From NCBI GenBank assembly GCA_021797525.1, contig JAJZZQ010000054.1, forward strand, positions 1 through 15,527: 15,527 nucleotides of DNA, read 5' to 3'. This document shows positions 1 to 6,551 of this stretch, in pieces. The translations under genes were made by a program, and so were the position numbers. Below the pieces are notes generated by a model that searched no databases, had not been told where the DNA came from, and saw nothing but the letters and a program-made list of their open reading frames with translations. Position 1 is the first letter of the stretch, and each line of letters opens with the position of its first letter. This DNA comes from Thermoplasmata archaeon (GTDB taxonomy: Archaea; Thermoplasmatota; Thermoplasmata; Thermoplasmatales; Thermoplasmataceae).

Positions 1-245
1 GCCTTCTGGGACGTCTTCTCAATGGTCCTCTTAACTATACTTAAAATTCCAACTGCTATTGAGAATATTACAATGGCTGCCAGGGCATCCTTCAGATATC
101 TGTCGTAACCTTTTAGTATGGGGAAAATTGATTCAACGAGGGGTAGAACATAATACTGGAAGGAAATGATCACGATGATGCCGACTACAACTATCAAAAA
201 TGCCTTAGTTCGGCCGTTACCAGCGTTTTTCTTTTCCCTGGCCAT
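1..245 (-). CDS. Partial membrane protein, N-terminus (possibly MscS-like)
   Basis: The ATG lies at 245-243 and the reading frame stays open to the window edge, giving 81 complete codons; the 3' end is missing. The product begins with a basic cytosolic stretch (MAREKKNAGNGRTK), then a hydrophobic helix at about residues 15-37 and a second at about 55-72, followed by a basic stretch (VKRTIEKTSQK). This layout resembles the N-terminus of small archaeal MscS-type mechanosensitive channels, but the diagnostic pore helix and beta domain would lie outside the window, so the family is a guess. The start is supported by an in-frame TAA about 36 nt upstream and by a TATA-like box centred about 27 nt upstream, suggesting a leaderless mRNA. 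It is divergent from the aminotransferase gene. Confidence 0.6.
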   Translation of the reverse strand, partial: MAREKKNAGNGRTKAFLIVVVGIIVIISFQYYVLPLVESIFPILKGYDRYLKDALAAIVIFSIAVGILSIVKRTIEKTSQK

Positions 246-267
246 CTCATCCTTAACTCCCTTATCC

Positions 268-276
268 TTTAAATTT
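268..276 (-). promoter_or_regulatory. TATA-like box for the partial membrane protein
   Basis: The element TTTAAATTT is centred about 27 nt upstream of the ATG at 245, the spacing expected for a leaderless archaeal transcript. Assignment is by position and composition only. Confidence 0.4.
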
Positions 277-411
277 TGTTCTATCTCGCTTTAATTGTAC
301 CCATTTCAAATTAATGGCTTGCCAATGCTAATCCATTAATGGGGCCAGATTAACTAACTAATATATTGTACAGTACGTAATTCGTAATTCATGTTCGATT
401 TGATTCAATAA

Positions 412-422
412 GATATATATTA
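412..422 (+). promoter_or_regulatory. TATA-like box for the aminotransferase gene
   Basis: The element GATATATATTA is centred about 32 nt before the ATG at 449. An archaeal start site would then fall within a few nucleotides of the start codon. Confidence 0.5.
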
Positions 423-448
423 GTGGCCAATATAATATTTCGATAAAT

Positions 449-1807
449 ATGCTGAAAAACCAGAAAACTGATGAAAGAAGGGTTAAAATCAACGTTACAC
501 CGCCAGGACCGGAGGCAAAAAAGATTATTGAAATGGATGAGAAATATCTGGTTACCTCAACAAAGTCTCTGCCTATTGTTGCAAAGCGAGGGTATGGTTC
601 TTTTCTTGAGGATGTTGATGGGAATGTTTACCTTGATTTTTCCACAGGCATCAGTGTGAATAACCTCGGCCATATCCACCCTAAGGTGAAGAAGGCAGTT
701 GAGGAACAGCTCGACAAACTCTGGCATTTTGCTGGAACTGATTTCTATTACGATGAGCAGGTGAAAGCAGCCAGAGCTCTTACCGAAGTGACACCCGGTA
801 AATTCTCAAAAAAAGTATTTTTTGCTAACAGCGGAACAGAGGCAAATGAGGCCGCTATTAAGATATCAAAGGCATTCACAAAAAAGCAGCAGTTCATCTC
901 ATTTATTGGGGGTTTTCATGGAAGATCACAGGGTTCTCTTTCGCTCACAGCATCAAAGCCAATCCAGAAAAAAGGCTTCTTCCCAACCATGCCTGGAGTT
1001 GAGCATGCGCCCTTCCCTAACCCTTACAGGAATCCATTCGGTATTGACGGATACGAGGAGCCCGAGGAGCTTGAAAACAGAGTTATTGATTTCATAGACA
1101 AATATATGCTAAAGACCTATGTTCCTGCGGAAAACCTTGCAGCGTTCGTCGTTGAGCCCATACAGGGAGAAGGCGGATACATAGTACCTCCGAAGAACTT
1201 CCACAAAAAACTGAAAAAACTTGCTGACGAGAACAATGTTCTGGTGGTCATGGATGAGGTTCAGACTGGTTTTGGAAGAACTGGAAAATTCTTTGCTTCC
1301 GAGCACTTTGGCGTTGAGCCGGAGATAATAAGTGTCGCAAAGGCAATAGCGTCCGGAATTCCAATGGGTGGTGTTATTGTCAATTCACGCCTTGATTTTT
1401 CAGAACCAAGCCTCCACTCAAACACATTTGGGGGAAATGCTTTAGCCAGTGCTGCCTGTGTTGCTACGGTAAATACAATAAGAGAGGAGAAGCTTCTTGA
1501 TAACGCCACAAAACAGGGCGAGTATTTCAAGAGAAGACTGAACGAGATCGCAGAAAAGGACGAGTCTGTCGGTGATGTCAGAGGTATGGGTCTAATGCTT
1601 GCCCTTGACTTTGTCAAGGACAGAAAGACCAGAGAACCAAACGCAAAGATGAGAGATAGAGTTGAACTAAAATCCCTTGAAAATGGGCTCATTTTGCTCT
1701 CCACGGGCCTCAGCGCAATAAGGATAATCCCTCCGCTTAATGTGACCTCTGAGGAAATAGATATGTCCATGGAATGCCTTGAAAAAGCGATCAGGGCTTC
1801 CCACTAA
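449..1807 (+). CDS. Class-III PLP-dependent aminotransferase (ornithine/4-aminobutyrate aminotransferase or archaeal amino-acid racemase)
   Basis: This 452-residue protein is a full-length fold-type I, class-III (omega) aminotransferase that uses pyridoxal phosphate in the cytosol. Visible motifs are the PLP-phosphate loop NSGTEAN (about 127-133), GGFHGR (154-159), the EPIQGEGG segment (236-243), VVMDEVQTGFGRTG with the PLP-nitrogen Asp269, and the Schiff-base lysine in SVAKAIASGIP (Lys298). From remembered family sequences, the N-terminal PPGPEAKKIIE...YL block and the GTDFYY segment resemble the Thermococcales branch, where members first annotated as 4-aminobutyrate aminotransferases proved to be amino-acid racemases; this was not searched. 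Substrate and reaction (transamination or racemisation) therefore stay open. It appears monocistronic, and its TAA overlaps the stop of the convergent nuclease gene by 4 bp. The ATG is supported by a TATA-like box. Confidence 0.9.
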   Translation: MLKNQKTDERRVKINVTPPGPEAKKIIEMDEKYLVTSTKSLPIVAKRGYGSFLEDVDGNVYLDFSTGISVNNLGHIHPKVKKAVEEQLDKLWHFAGTDFYYDEQVKAARALTEVTPGKFSKKVFFANSGTEANEAAIKISKAFTKKQQFISFIGGFHGRSQGSLSLTASKPIQKKGFFPTMPGVEHAPFPNPYRNPFGIDGYEEPEELENRVIDFIDKYMLKTYVPAENLAAFVVEPIQGEGGYIVPPKNFHKKLKKLADENNVLVVMDEVQTGFGRTGKFFASEHFGVEPEIISVAKAIASGIPMGGVIVNSRLDFSEPSLHSNTFGGNALASAACVATVNTIREEKLLDNATKQGEYFKRRLNEIAEKDESVGDVRGMGLMLALDFVKDRKTREPNAKMRDRVELKSLENGLILLSTGLSAIRIIPPLNVTSEEIDMSMECLEKAIRASH

Positions 1808-2319
1808 ATTTTTTGATTGATATAACTGATAAACCTGACAAGAGGGAAACCCTCAGACCATTTCAACTGAAAATTTCCCTTTTTTGTTATACCCACTTTT
1901 GGCAACCTCTCGAAAATTATTCTTGCACTTCCATGGGGCTGGGAATCTATGGCAAAAAGCATCCAGGGATCTCCTGCTATACTTTTGAGCCTGTATGCAT
2001 AAGTTACAAAGAGACCGGCCCTTCTGCAAAGCTCCTGAAGCCTGATTGCCTGATCCTGCCTCTGCCCTGAAGCTTCTGCGAACGAGAGAGTGTCACCTAT
2101 AGATGATTTAACCTCAATGATCAGCGAAAGATCATGCCTCATTGCAACTAGATCAGCTCCAAATGAGCCTGCTGTTCTTGAAACATAAAAAGGATTCTCG
2201 ACCATGGATGAAAGCACCATTCTGGAAGTTTCATCCATTTTTTTCGAAAATTTATCTATCACCTTTCTGTTCCCTGAGAGAATTCCTGCAAGCTCTCTTT
2301 CATAGATACTTCCATTCAA
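1804..2319 (-). CDS. hjc: Hjc-like Holliday junction resolvase (PD-(D/E)XK nuclease)
   Basis: The 171-residue product carries the archaeal Hjc/Hjr active-site layout: an N-terminal YERELAGIL helix with Glu9, SRTAGSFGADLVA with Asp56, and IIEVKSS with Glu69 and Lys71. These correspond to the metal-binding residues of Hjc, which cleaves four-way DNA junctions during recombination and fork repair. A further match is the helix QDQAIRLQELCRRAGLFVTYAYR, like the conserved C-terminal Hjc helix and strand. The protein is longer than typical Hjc (about 120-140 residues), with extra helical sequence between Glu9 and the Asp strand and a C-terminal tail. The start must be TTG at 2319: an in-frame TAG lies four codons upstream, and the first internal ATG (codon 28) would remove Glu9. 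A different restriction-like nuclease role cannot be excluded. Confidence 0.75.
   Translation of the reverse strand: MNGSIYERELAGILSGNRKVIDKFSKKMDETSRMVLSSMVENPFYVSRTAGSFGADLVAMRHDLSLIIEVKSSIGDTLSFAEASGQRQDQAIRLQELCRRAGLFVTYAYRLKSIAGDPWMLFAIDSQPHGSARIIFERLPKVGITKKGNFQLKWSEGFPLVRFISYINQKI
1808..1814 (+). terminator. Possible oligo-T termination signal
   Basis: A run of six T residues follows two bases after the aminotransferase stop codon. Archaeal RNA polymerase terminates at oligo-T without a hairpin, so this is a plausible terminator embedded in the end of the convergent gene. Base composition is the only evidence. Confidence 0.3.
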
Positions 2320-2401
2320 GCAATCTGGCTAAATGTACTGTGCTTAATTTAGTTACCATTCATCTTTCACAGAATTCTCAATTTTCCCCCAGATTATCTG
2401 A

Positions 2402-2410
2402 AATAATTTA
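2402..2410 (+). promoter_or_regulatory. TATA-like box for the acyl-CoA synthetase operon
   Basis: The element AATAATTTA is centred about 30 nt before the ATG at 2436. It fits leaderless initiation at that ATG and argues against the in-frame TTG at 2412, which would lie only a few bases after the box. Confidence 0.5.
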
Positions 2411-2435
2411 ATTGATTGAATTGCATTTCTATCCC

Positions 2436-4307
2436 ATGCAGAAGTTCGTTTATGTTCCTCCTCAGCCCCAGAACACAAACCTTATGAAATTTGCAGTTAA
2501 GAACGGTATTTCAGATAGAAAAGAGCTGTATGACAGGGCGGATTCAGATCCAAAGTGGTTCTGGCCTGCGGTTATTGCTGATACCGGAATTGAATTCTTC
2601 AGACCCTATGACACACTTTTTGACTCCAGCATGGGAATCCCATGGACAAGATGGTTTGTTGGGGGTTCAATTAACATTACCTACAACTGCGTTGAAAAGT
2701 GGAAGGCAAACACGAATATTGCAATCCGATTTATGGATGAATCAGGAGAGATTTCATCCTTAACCTACCAGCAGCTTGACACGATGACTGGAAAACTTGC
2801 AGGTTCGCTTTTGAAGATTGGAATAACATTGGGAGAACGAGTTGGAATATATATGCCATCTGTCCCGGAGGCGGTCATCGCACTTTATGCGATAATGAGA
2901 GTGGGTGCTGTTGCAGTCCCAATGTTCTCCGGCTACGGAAACGAGGCGTTAAAGACGAGAATAAATGACGCCGGAATCAGGTTCGTATTCACCACATCCT
3001 TCTATACAAGAAGAGGTAAGAGGGTTAACATGATAGATAACCTAACCGGCATAGAAGGAATAAGGCTCATAGTAAGTGGAAAAGATAAACCAGAAGGGAT
3101 GCTTTTATTTGATGATTTACTAAATAATGGCAGTTACACACAGTCAGCACGTACTGACAGTGAGGATCCTGCAATTATGCTCTATACCTCTGGAACTACA
3201 GGAACACCAAAGGGAACAGTACACACACATGGAGGGTCCTTAGTGAACATAGCCAAGGAAGTAAAATACTACATGGATTGCAAAAGTGATGACACCATAT
3301 ACTGGATATCTGACCTTGGATGGATGATGGGGCCATGGTACATCATAGGTGGAAACTGCCTGGGCGCAACAGTGTTTCTTTACAATGGTTCTCTTGATTA
3401 CCCCACCTGGGACAGATTTTGGGATGCAATGAAGGTAGGAAATGTTACGCTGCTTGGTCTTTCTCCTACATTTGTTAGATCACTAAAATCAAAAACTACC
3501 GGAAAGCCTCTTGAAACAGTACGTGTGTTTGGATCAACCGGAGAACCATGGGATGAGGAATCATGGCTATGGCTCTTTGAAAACCTTGGAAGTTCAGAGA
3601 AACCCATATGCAATATTTCAGGAGGGACTGATATTATCGGATGCTTTCTGGCATCTACACCAGCACATCCTTTGATGCCAAGATGTCTGTACCGTGGACT
3701 CGGCATGCGTGCCTCCGTATTCAATGAAAACGGGGATGAGGTATTCGATGAACTTGGTTATCTTGTGGCAAAAGGGCACACGCCATCAATGACTCGGGGG
3801 ATATGGAAAAAACCGGAACAGTATATCTCCAACTACTGGATGAGGTTTCCAGGGATCTGGATTCAGGGTGACTGGGCTTTAATGGATAGGGATGGCTATT
3901 TCTTTTTAAACGGCAGGTCGGATGATGTTCTGAAGATTGCAGGAAAGAGGTTGGGGCCCGGAGAGGTAGAGAATGAGGTGCTCGCTGTTGAAGGGGTAAA
4001 TGAGGCAGCTGCAGTTGGCATCACTGATCCTATAAAGGGAGAATCTCTGGCAATTTTTTTCAGCGGAGAGAATTCACAGAAGACTGTGGATGAAATATTG
4101 AATGCCATAGCGAATGGTGTTGGGAAACCTTTTCTTCCCAGATATGTAATATGGGTACCGGAAATACCAAAAACCAGGAATGGAAAGATAGTAAGAAGAG
4201 TTGTCAGGGCAGCATTTATGAACTCTGATACCGGAGACGTTTCAAATCTTGAATCCGTTGATGCACTGGATTACATACGGGAAGTGGGGAAGGCATATGG
4301 GAAGTGA
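2436..4307 (+). CDS. AMP-forming acyl-CoA synthetase, acetyl-/acetoacetyl-CoA synthetase-like
   Basis: This 623-residue adenylate-forming ligase would activate a short carboxylic acid to acyl-AMP and then acyl-CoA. It has the ACS-type N-terminus (WTRWFVGGSINITYNCVEKW), the ATP loop YTSGTTGTPKG (about 250-260), STGEPW (367-372), the GDW motif (478-480), the hinge region GRSDDVLKIAGKR (493-505) and the C-terminal catalytic lysine in KTRNGK (Lys584). In acetyl-CoA synthetases the A5 region reads like WWQTETG, with a Trp that limits the pocket to acetate. Here it reads ISGGTDIIG, as I recall for acetoacetyl-CoA synthetases, so a larger or oxo-acyl substrate is inferred. ATG 2436 was preferred to an in-frame TTG at 2412 because of the TATA spacing. 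The next gene follows immediately. Confidence 0.88.
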   Translation: MQKFVYVPPQPQNTNLMKFAVKNGISDRKELYDRADSDPKWFWPAVIADTGIEFFRPYDTLFDSSMGIPWTRWFVGGSINITYNCVEKWKANTNIAIRFMDESGEISSLTYQQLDTMTGKLAGSLLKIGITLGERVGIYMPSVPEAVIALYAIMRVGAVAVPMFSGYGNEALKTRINDAGIRFVFTTSFYTRRGKRVNMIDNLTGIEGIRLIVSGKDKPEGMLLFDDLLNNGSYTQSARTDSEDPAIMLYTSGTTGTPKGTVHTHGGSLVNIAKEVKYYMDCKSDDTIYWISDLGWMMGPWYIIGGNCLGATVFLYNGSLDYPTWDRFWDAMKVGNVTLLGLSPTFVRSLKSKTTGKPLETVRVFGSTGEPWDEESWLWLFENLGSSEKPICNISGGTDIIGCFLASTPAHPLMPRCLYRGLGMRASVFNENGDEVFDELGYLVAKGHTPSMTRGIWKKPEQYISNYWMRFPGIWIQGDWALMDRDGYFFLNGRSDDVLKIAGKRLGPGEVENEVLAVEGVNEAAAVGITDPIKGESLAIFFSGENSQKTVDEILNAIANGVGKPFLPRYVIWVPEIPKTRNGKIVRRVVRAAFMNSDTGDVSNLESVDALDYIREVGKAYGK

Positions 4308-4319
4308 GTGGTTATATTG

Positions 4320-5138
4320 ATGCTGGGAAAAGTAGAGGTTAATATTGTCCAGGACGGGACTTTCAGTCTTGATCCCGGGGCGGCTTTTGGCATAGTTCCA
4401 AGACCGATATGGTCCAGAGTATGCACCCTTAATGAAGCGGGAAGGGTCAAGCTTGGAGTAAACACTCTTGTTGCTTCTGAAGGGGATTTATCTGCAATTA
4501 TTGACGGAGGCCTGGGAAATGTGCATAACGAAAAATTCCGGAAGATATTCGAAATCATCCCTAACCGGGATTACCTAAAGGAAGTTGAACAGTTCACCAG
4601 TTTTGAAGATGTTAGGCTGGCAATACACTCACACTTCCACTTTGATCATTCCGGCAGAACTCTTCAGCTTGAGAACGGAAGGCCTATTTTCAGGAACTCA
4701 GCAATTGTGGCACAGAAGGATGAATTTAACGGATATTCTCATCCTAACGAGATAACAAGAGGGAACTATCTTCATCAGGGAACCTATGCTAGAGGCCTCC
4801 AGAAGATAAAGCTTGATGGAAGCAGAAGAATAAATGGATGGCTAAGTGTTCTGAGGACTGGTGGGCATACCCCAGGGCATGAGGCAATTATAATTGCTGG
4901 AGGCAATAGGGAAATAATTTATCCCGGTGACCTGTTTCCAACATCATTCCACCTTAGGCCAAACTATGTTACGGGAATTGACAGCCATCCATTCCAGACA
5001 CTTAAGATGAAGAAACTGCTTCTGAAGAGAGCCATTAGAAAGAGGTCCCTTATGATAATGAATCACGATCTGGAACACACATCTGTTTATGTCTCCGGTG
5101 ACCCTGAAAAGCCCTCTTTTGAAGATGGGGATTTATAA
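4320..5138 (+). CDS. Metallo-beta-lactamase-fold hydrolase (lactonase-like)
   Basis: The 272-residue protein contains the zinc-binding motif HFHFDH (His105, His107, Asp109, His110), a second metal His in TGGHTPGH (His183), the bridging Asp in YPGD (Asp204) and a late His in NHD (His249). This is the full dinuclear-zinc set of the metallo-beta-lactamase superfamily. The order and spacing resemble N-acyl-homoserine lactonase-like members, but substrates in this superfamily (lactones, thioesters, phosphodiesters) cannot be read from the motifs. It directly follows the acyl-CoA synthetase: an in-frame GTG at 4308 abuts the upstream TGA, and ATG 4320 lies 12 nt beyond. Either could be the start; ATG is chosen. 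The context suggests it acts on the synthetase product or a related ester or thioester; that is inference. Confidence 0.8.
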   Translation: MLGKVEVNIVQDGTFSLDPGAAFGIVPRPIWSRVCTLNEAGRVKLGVNTLVASEGDLSAIIDGGLGNVHNEKFRKIFEIIPNRDYLKEVEQFTSFEDVRLAIHSHFHFDHSGRTLQLENGRPIFRNSAIVAQKDEFNGYSHPNEITRGNYLHQGTYARGLQKIKLDGSRRINGWLSVLRTGGHTPGHEAIIIAGGNREIIYPGDLFPTSFHLRPNYVTGIDSHPFQTLKMKKLLLKRAIRKRSLMIMNHDLEHTSVYVSGDPEKPSFEDGDL

Positions 5139-5143
5139 AGGCA

Positions 5144-6121
5144 TTAAATTGTATTGTCCGGATTCTTATTCAGGAGAAGATCCATGGCCAGTTCCGCAAT
5201 GTCAGTGGCATACAGCCCAATCCTTGAACACTCTTCTGCACAGCTAAGCGCAACGAAGGATGGTTTCTCGTTGCCAGAACCCTTGACTATATTCTCCTTC
5301 GTCCTATTTACTATGCCTTTGCCGGATATTATTTCATTCAATCTTTCAAATCTAGATGAGTAGAACCCTTCCACCGCACTGTTGTACATATTAAGTGACA
5401 GGCCCAAAAATGAAACAATTTCATCCCTGGCCTTGACTTCATTATCCTGGCTGCTATTCCATATCTTGCATATATTCACTGAGTGATCTGCTATCCTTTC
5501 CAGAATTCTCGAGAAAATAAGGAAATATATTGTGTCATTTTCTGTCTCTTCACCGCTACTTGCCTCCCTGTAAACATAAAGCTGGTACCTATCCACTTCG
5601 TCATCTCTGTTTATAACATTGTCTAGAAGTGATGTGTCATTGCTGGCAATACCATTTATGGTATCTTCAAGCATAGCCTTTACATTCAGGGCCATCCTCC
5701 TCACTGCGGTTGGGACAGGGAATGAGTTAAAATCCAATACGTTCTGCAGCACCACTGTCTTTGAGGATTCTTCAAAAATCTCAATTCCCATAACAAGCCT
5801 GGTGAAATGTTTTATCGTATCTCTTGTCTGCTGGTTAATGTAAGTCTGACTCTTTATTGTAAGAGTGTCGAAATTAGAAATGTAAATAGATGTTAGAGCC
5901 CTCAACAGAATTTCCCGGTCTAAGGCACTTTTCAGAGTGAGGGATTTGACAACCTCCTTTGGTTTCTGGTCACCCTTGCTTATTACCAGAGCAGTATCGC
6001 TTTCCTCGATCTTTATGTTGTCCCCTTTTCCGATTCCTGCCAGTTTTACCCACTTTGAAGGCAGTGATACTATATATGTTGAGCCACCAGTTACCTGAAT
6101 CTTCCTGACATAAGATGCCAC
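5144..6121 (-). CDS. phoU: AbrB/SpoVT-PhoU fusion, phosphate-uptake regulator family
   Basis: This 325-residue protein has an N-terminal SpoVT/AbrB swapped-hairpin DNA-binding domain (residues 1-50: RKIQVTGGSTYIVSLPSKW, then GIGKGDNIKI and TALVIS). Helical PhoU repeats follow from about residue 110, including ILERIADHSVNI, which matches the PhoU metal-binding helix; the second-half counterpart (CSRIGLYATDIAELA) is degenerate. Archaeal proteins of this architecture are annotated as phosphate-uptake regulators and are thought to link phosphate status to transcription. No pst or pit transporter genes are adjacent. The start is GTG at 6121: no ATG occurs in frame upstream, and a strong AT box lies about 23 nt upstream. 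Its 3' end is 5 bp from that of the convergent hydrolase gene. Confidence 0.85.
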   Translation of the reverse strand: MASYVRKIQVTGGSTYIVSLPSKWVKLAGIGKGDNIKIEESDTALVISKGDQKPKEVVKSLTLKSALDREILLRALTSIYISNFDTLTIKSQTYINQQTRDTIKHFTRLVMGIEIFEESSKTVVLQNVLDFNSFPVPTAVRRMALNVKAMLEDTINGIASNDTSLLDNVINRDDEVDRYQLYVYREASSGEETENDTIYFLIFSRILERIADHSVNICKIWNSSQDNEVKARDEIVSFLGLSLNMYNSAVEGFYSSRFERLNEIISGKGIVNRTKENIVKGSGNEKPSFVALSCAEECSRIGLYATDIAELAMDLLLNKNPDNTI

Positions 6122-6137
6122 ACTATAGAATGATGAA

Positions 6138-6149
6138 AATATATATAGA
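6138..6149 (-). promoter_or_regulatory. TATA box for the AbrB-PhoU gene
   Basis: A run of alternating A and T (ATATATATTTT on the minus strand) is centred about 23 nt upstream of the GTG at 6121. Transcription would start at or very near the start codon. Confidence 0.5.
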
Positions 6150-6191
6150 TTTTTGTAAAAGTAATATCTAATATGGTTTTAAAAATGGATC

Positions 6192-6377
6192 TCAGAATAT
6201 TTTCTTCTTTATTGCGCCATTGATCTTCTGCTTGAGATCGTCGCTTACCTCATCTATTGAGTGGGCGTCCTTGGCATGCTGGGCAATCTGAGGAATCAGA
6301 TCATCCGGTTTCTTGGCCGAGACATGATAGTCACAGCTCATTCCAATATCCTTACATTTGAAGTGATAGCTCGCCAT
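6192..6377 (-). CDS. DUF1059 family small protein
   Basis: The 61-residue protein matches the DUF1059 pattern: a short N-terminal strand, C-x-D-x-G-x-x-C (Cys8 to Cys15 in FKCKDIGMSCDYHV), an acidic helix, then HAKDAH (His34 and His39), and a basic C-terminal helix. Two Cys and two His with this spacing could bind a metal ion, but that is inference; the family has no known function to my knowledge. It starts with ATG at 6377 and is encoded in the same direction as the AbrB-PhoU gene, with about 70 bp between them that holds the latter's own promoter, so it is probably transcribed separately. It is divergent from the STAND-like gene. Confidence 0.8.
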   Translation of the reverse strand: MASYHFKCKDIGMSCDYHVSAKKPDDLIPQIAQHAKDAHSIDEVSDDLKQKINGAIKKKIF

Positions 6378-6390
6378 TGTTTATCAGTAA

Positions 6391-6398
6391 AATATATT
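6391..6398 (-). promoter_or_regulatory. Possible TATA-like element for the DUF1059 gene
   Basis: The element AATATATT lies about 18 nt upstream of the ATG at 6377, slightly close for a leaderless promoter. The AT-rich sequence around the palindrome at 6400-6411 is an alternative at about 32 nt. Confidence 0.25.
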
Positions 6399-6399
6399 G

Positions 6400-6411
6400 T
6401 ATCTTAAGATA
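6400..6411. repeat. Perfect 12-bp palindrome, candidate operator
   Basis: TATCTTAAGATA reads the same on both strands and sits in the DUF1059 promoter region, where it may overlap the TATA or BRE position. It could be the site of a dimeric regulator. The core is AT-rich, so chance cannot be excluded. Confidence 0.35.
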
Positions 6412-6514
6412 AATGTTTTGATTGAGGGATCGGGAATGGTAACGAAATAAATTGCCACTAAAGGAAGAAAACCGTTATTCCTAAGTAATTTCCAGATTAG
6501 AAAAGTTATCAGTG

Positions 6515-6526
6515 AAATATTTTTTA
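6515..6526 (+). promoter_or_regulatory. TATA-like box for the STAND-like gene
   Basis: The element AAATATTTTTTA is centred about 31 nt upstream of the ATG at 6552. No ribosome-binding site is apparent, in line with a leaderless mRNA. Confidence 0.45.
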
Positions 6527-6551
6527 TGCCATTATGGCTAGCACCTTCTGA

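Larger units (their letters stand above)
246..448. promoter_or_regulatory. Divergent intergenic region with short repeats
   Basis: This 203-bp AT-rich spacer separates two divergently transcribed genes and holds no credible ORF. It contains a perfect 10-bp palindrome CCATTAATGG (333-342), with its half ATTAATGG also present near 310-317; an inverted repeat GTACAGTAC (368-376); and an exact 7-bp tandem repeat of GTAATTC (377-390). These could be regulator binding sites, but nothing in the sequence names a regulator. Confidence 0.4.

Noticed and set aside
1261..1770. A long open frame (169 codons) antisense to the aminotransferase gene
   Set aside because: It lies wholly inside a well-conserved gene whose motifs are intact, and its protein is Ser/Leu/Ile-rich with no recognisable pattern; it is a shadow of codon bias.
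2142..2411. Open frame on the plus strand over the start of the Hjc-like gene and the promoter region
   Set aside because: It runs opposite the catalytic motifs of the nuclease and through the TATA region of the next gene; no coding pattern.
2412..2435. TTG start for the acyl-CoA synthetase
   Set aside because: It would lie immediately after the TATA-like box at 2402-2410, too close for a transcript to include it; ATG 2436 has the right spacing.
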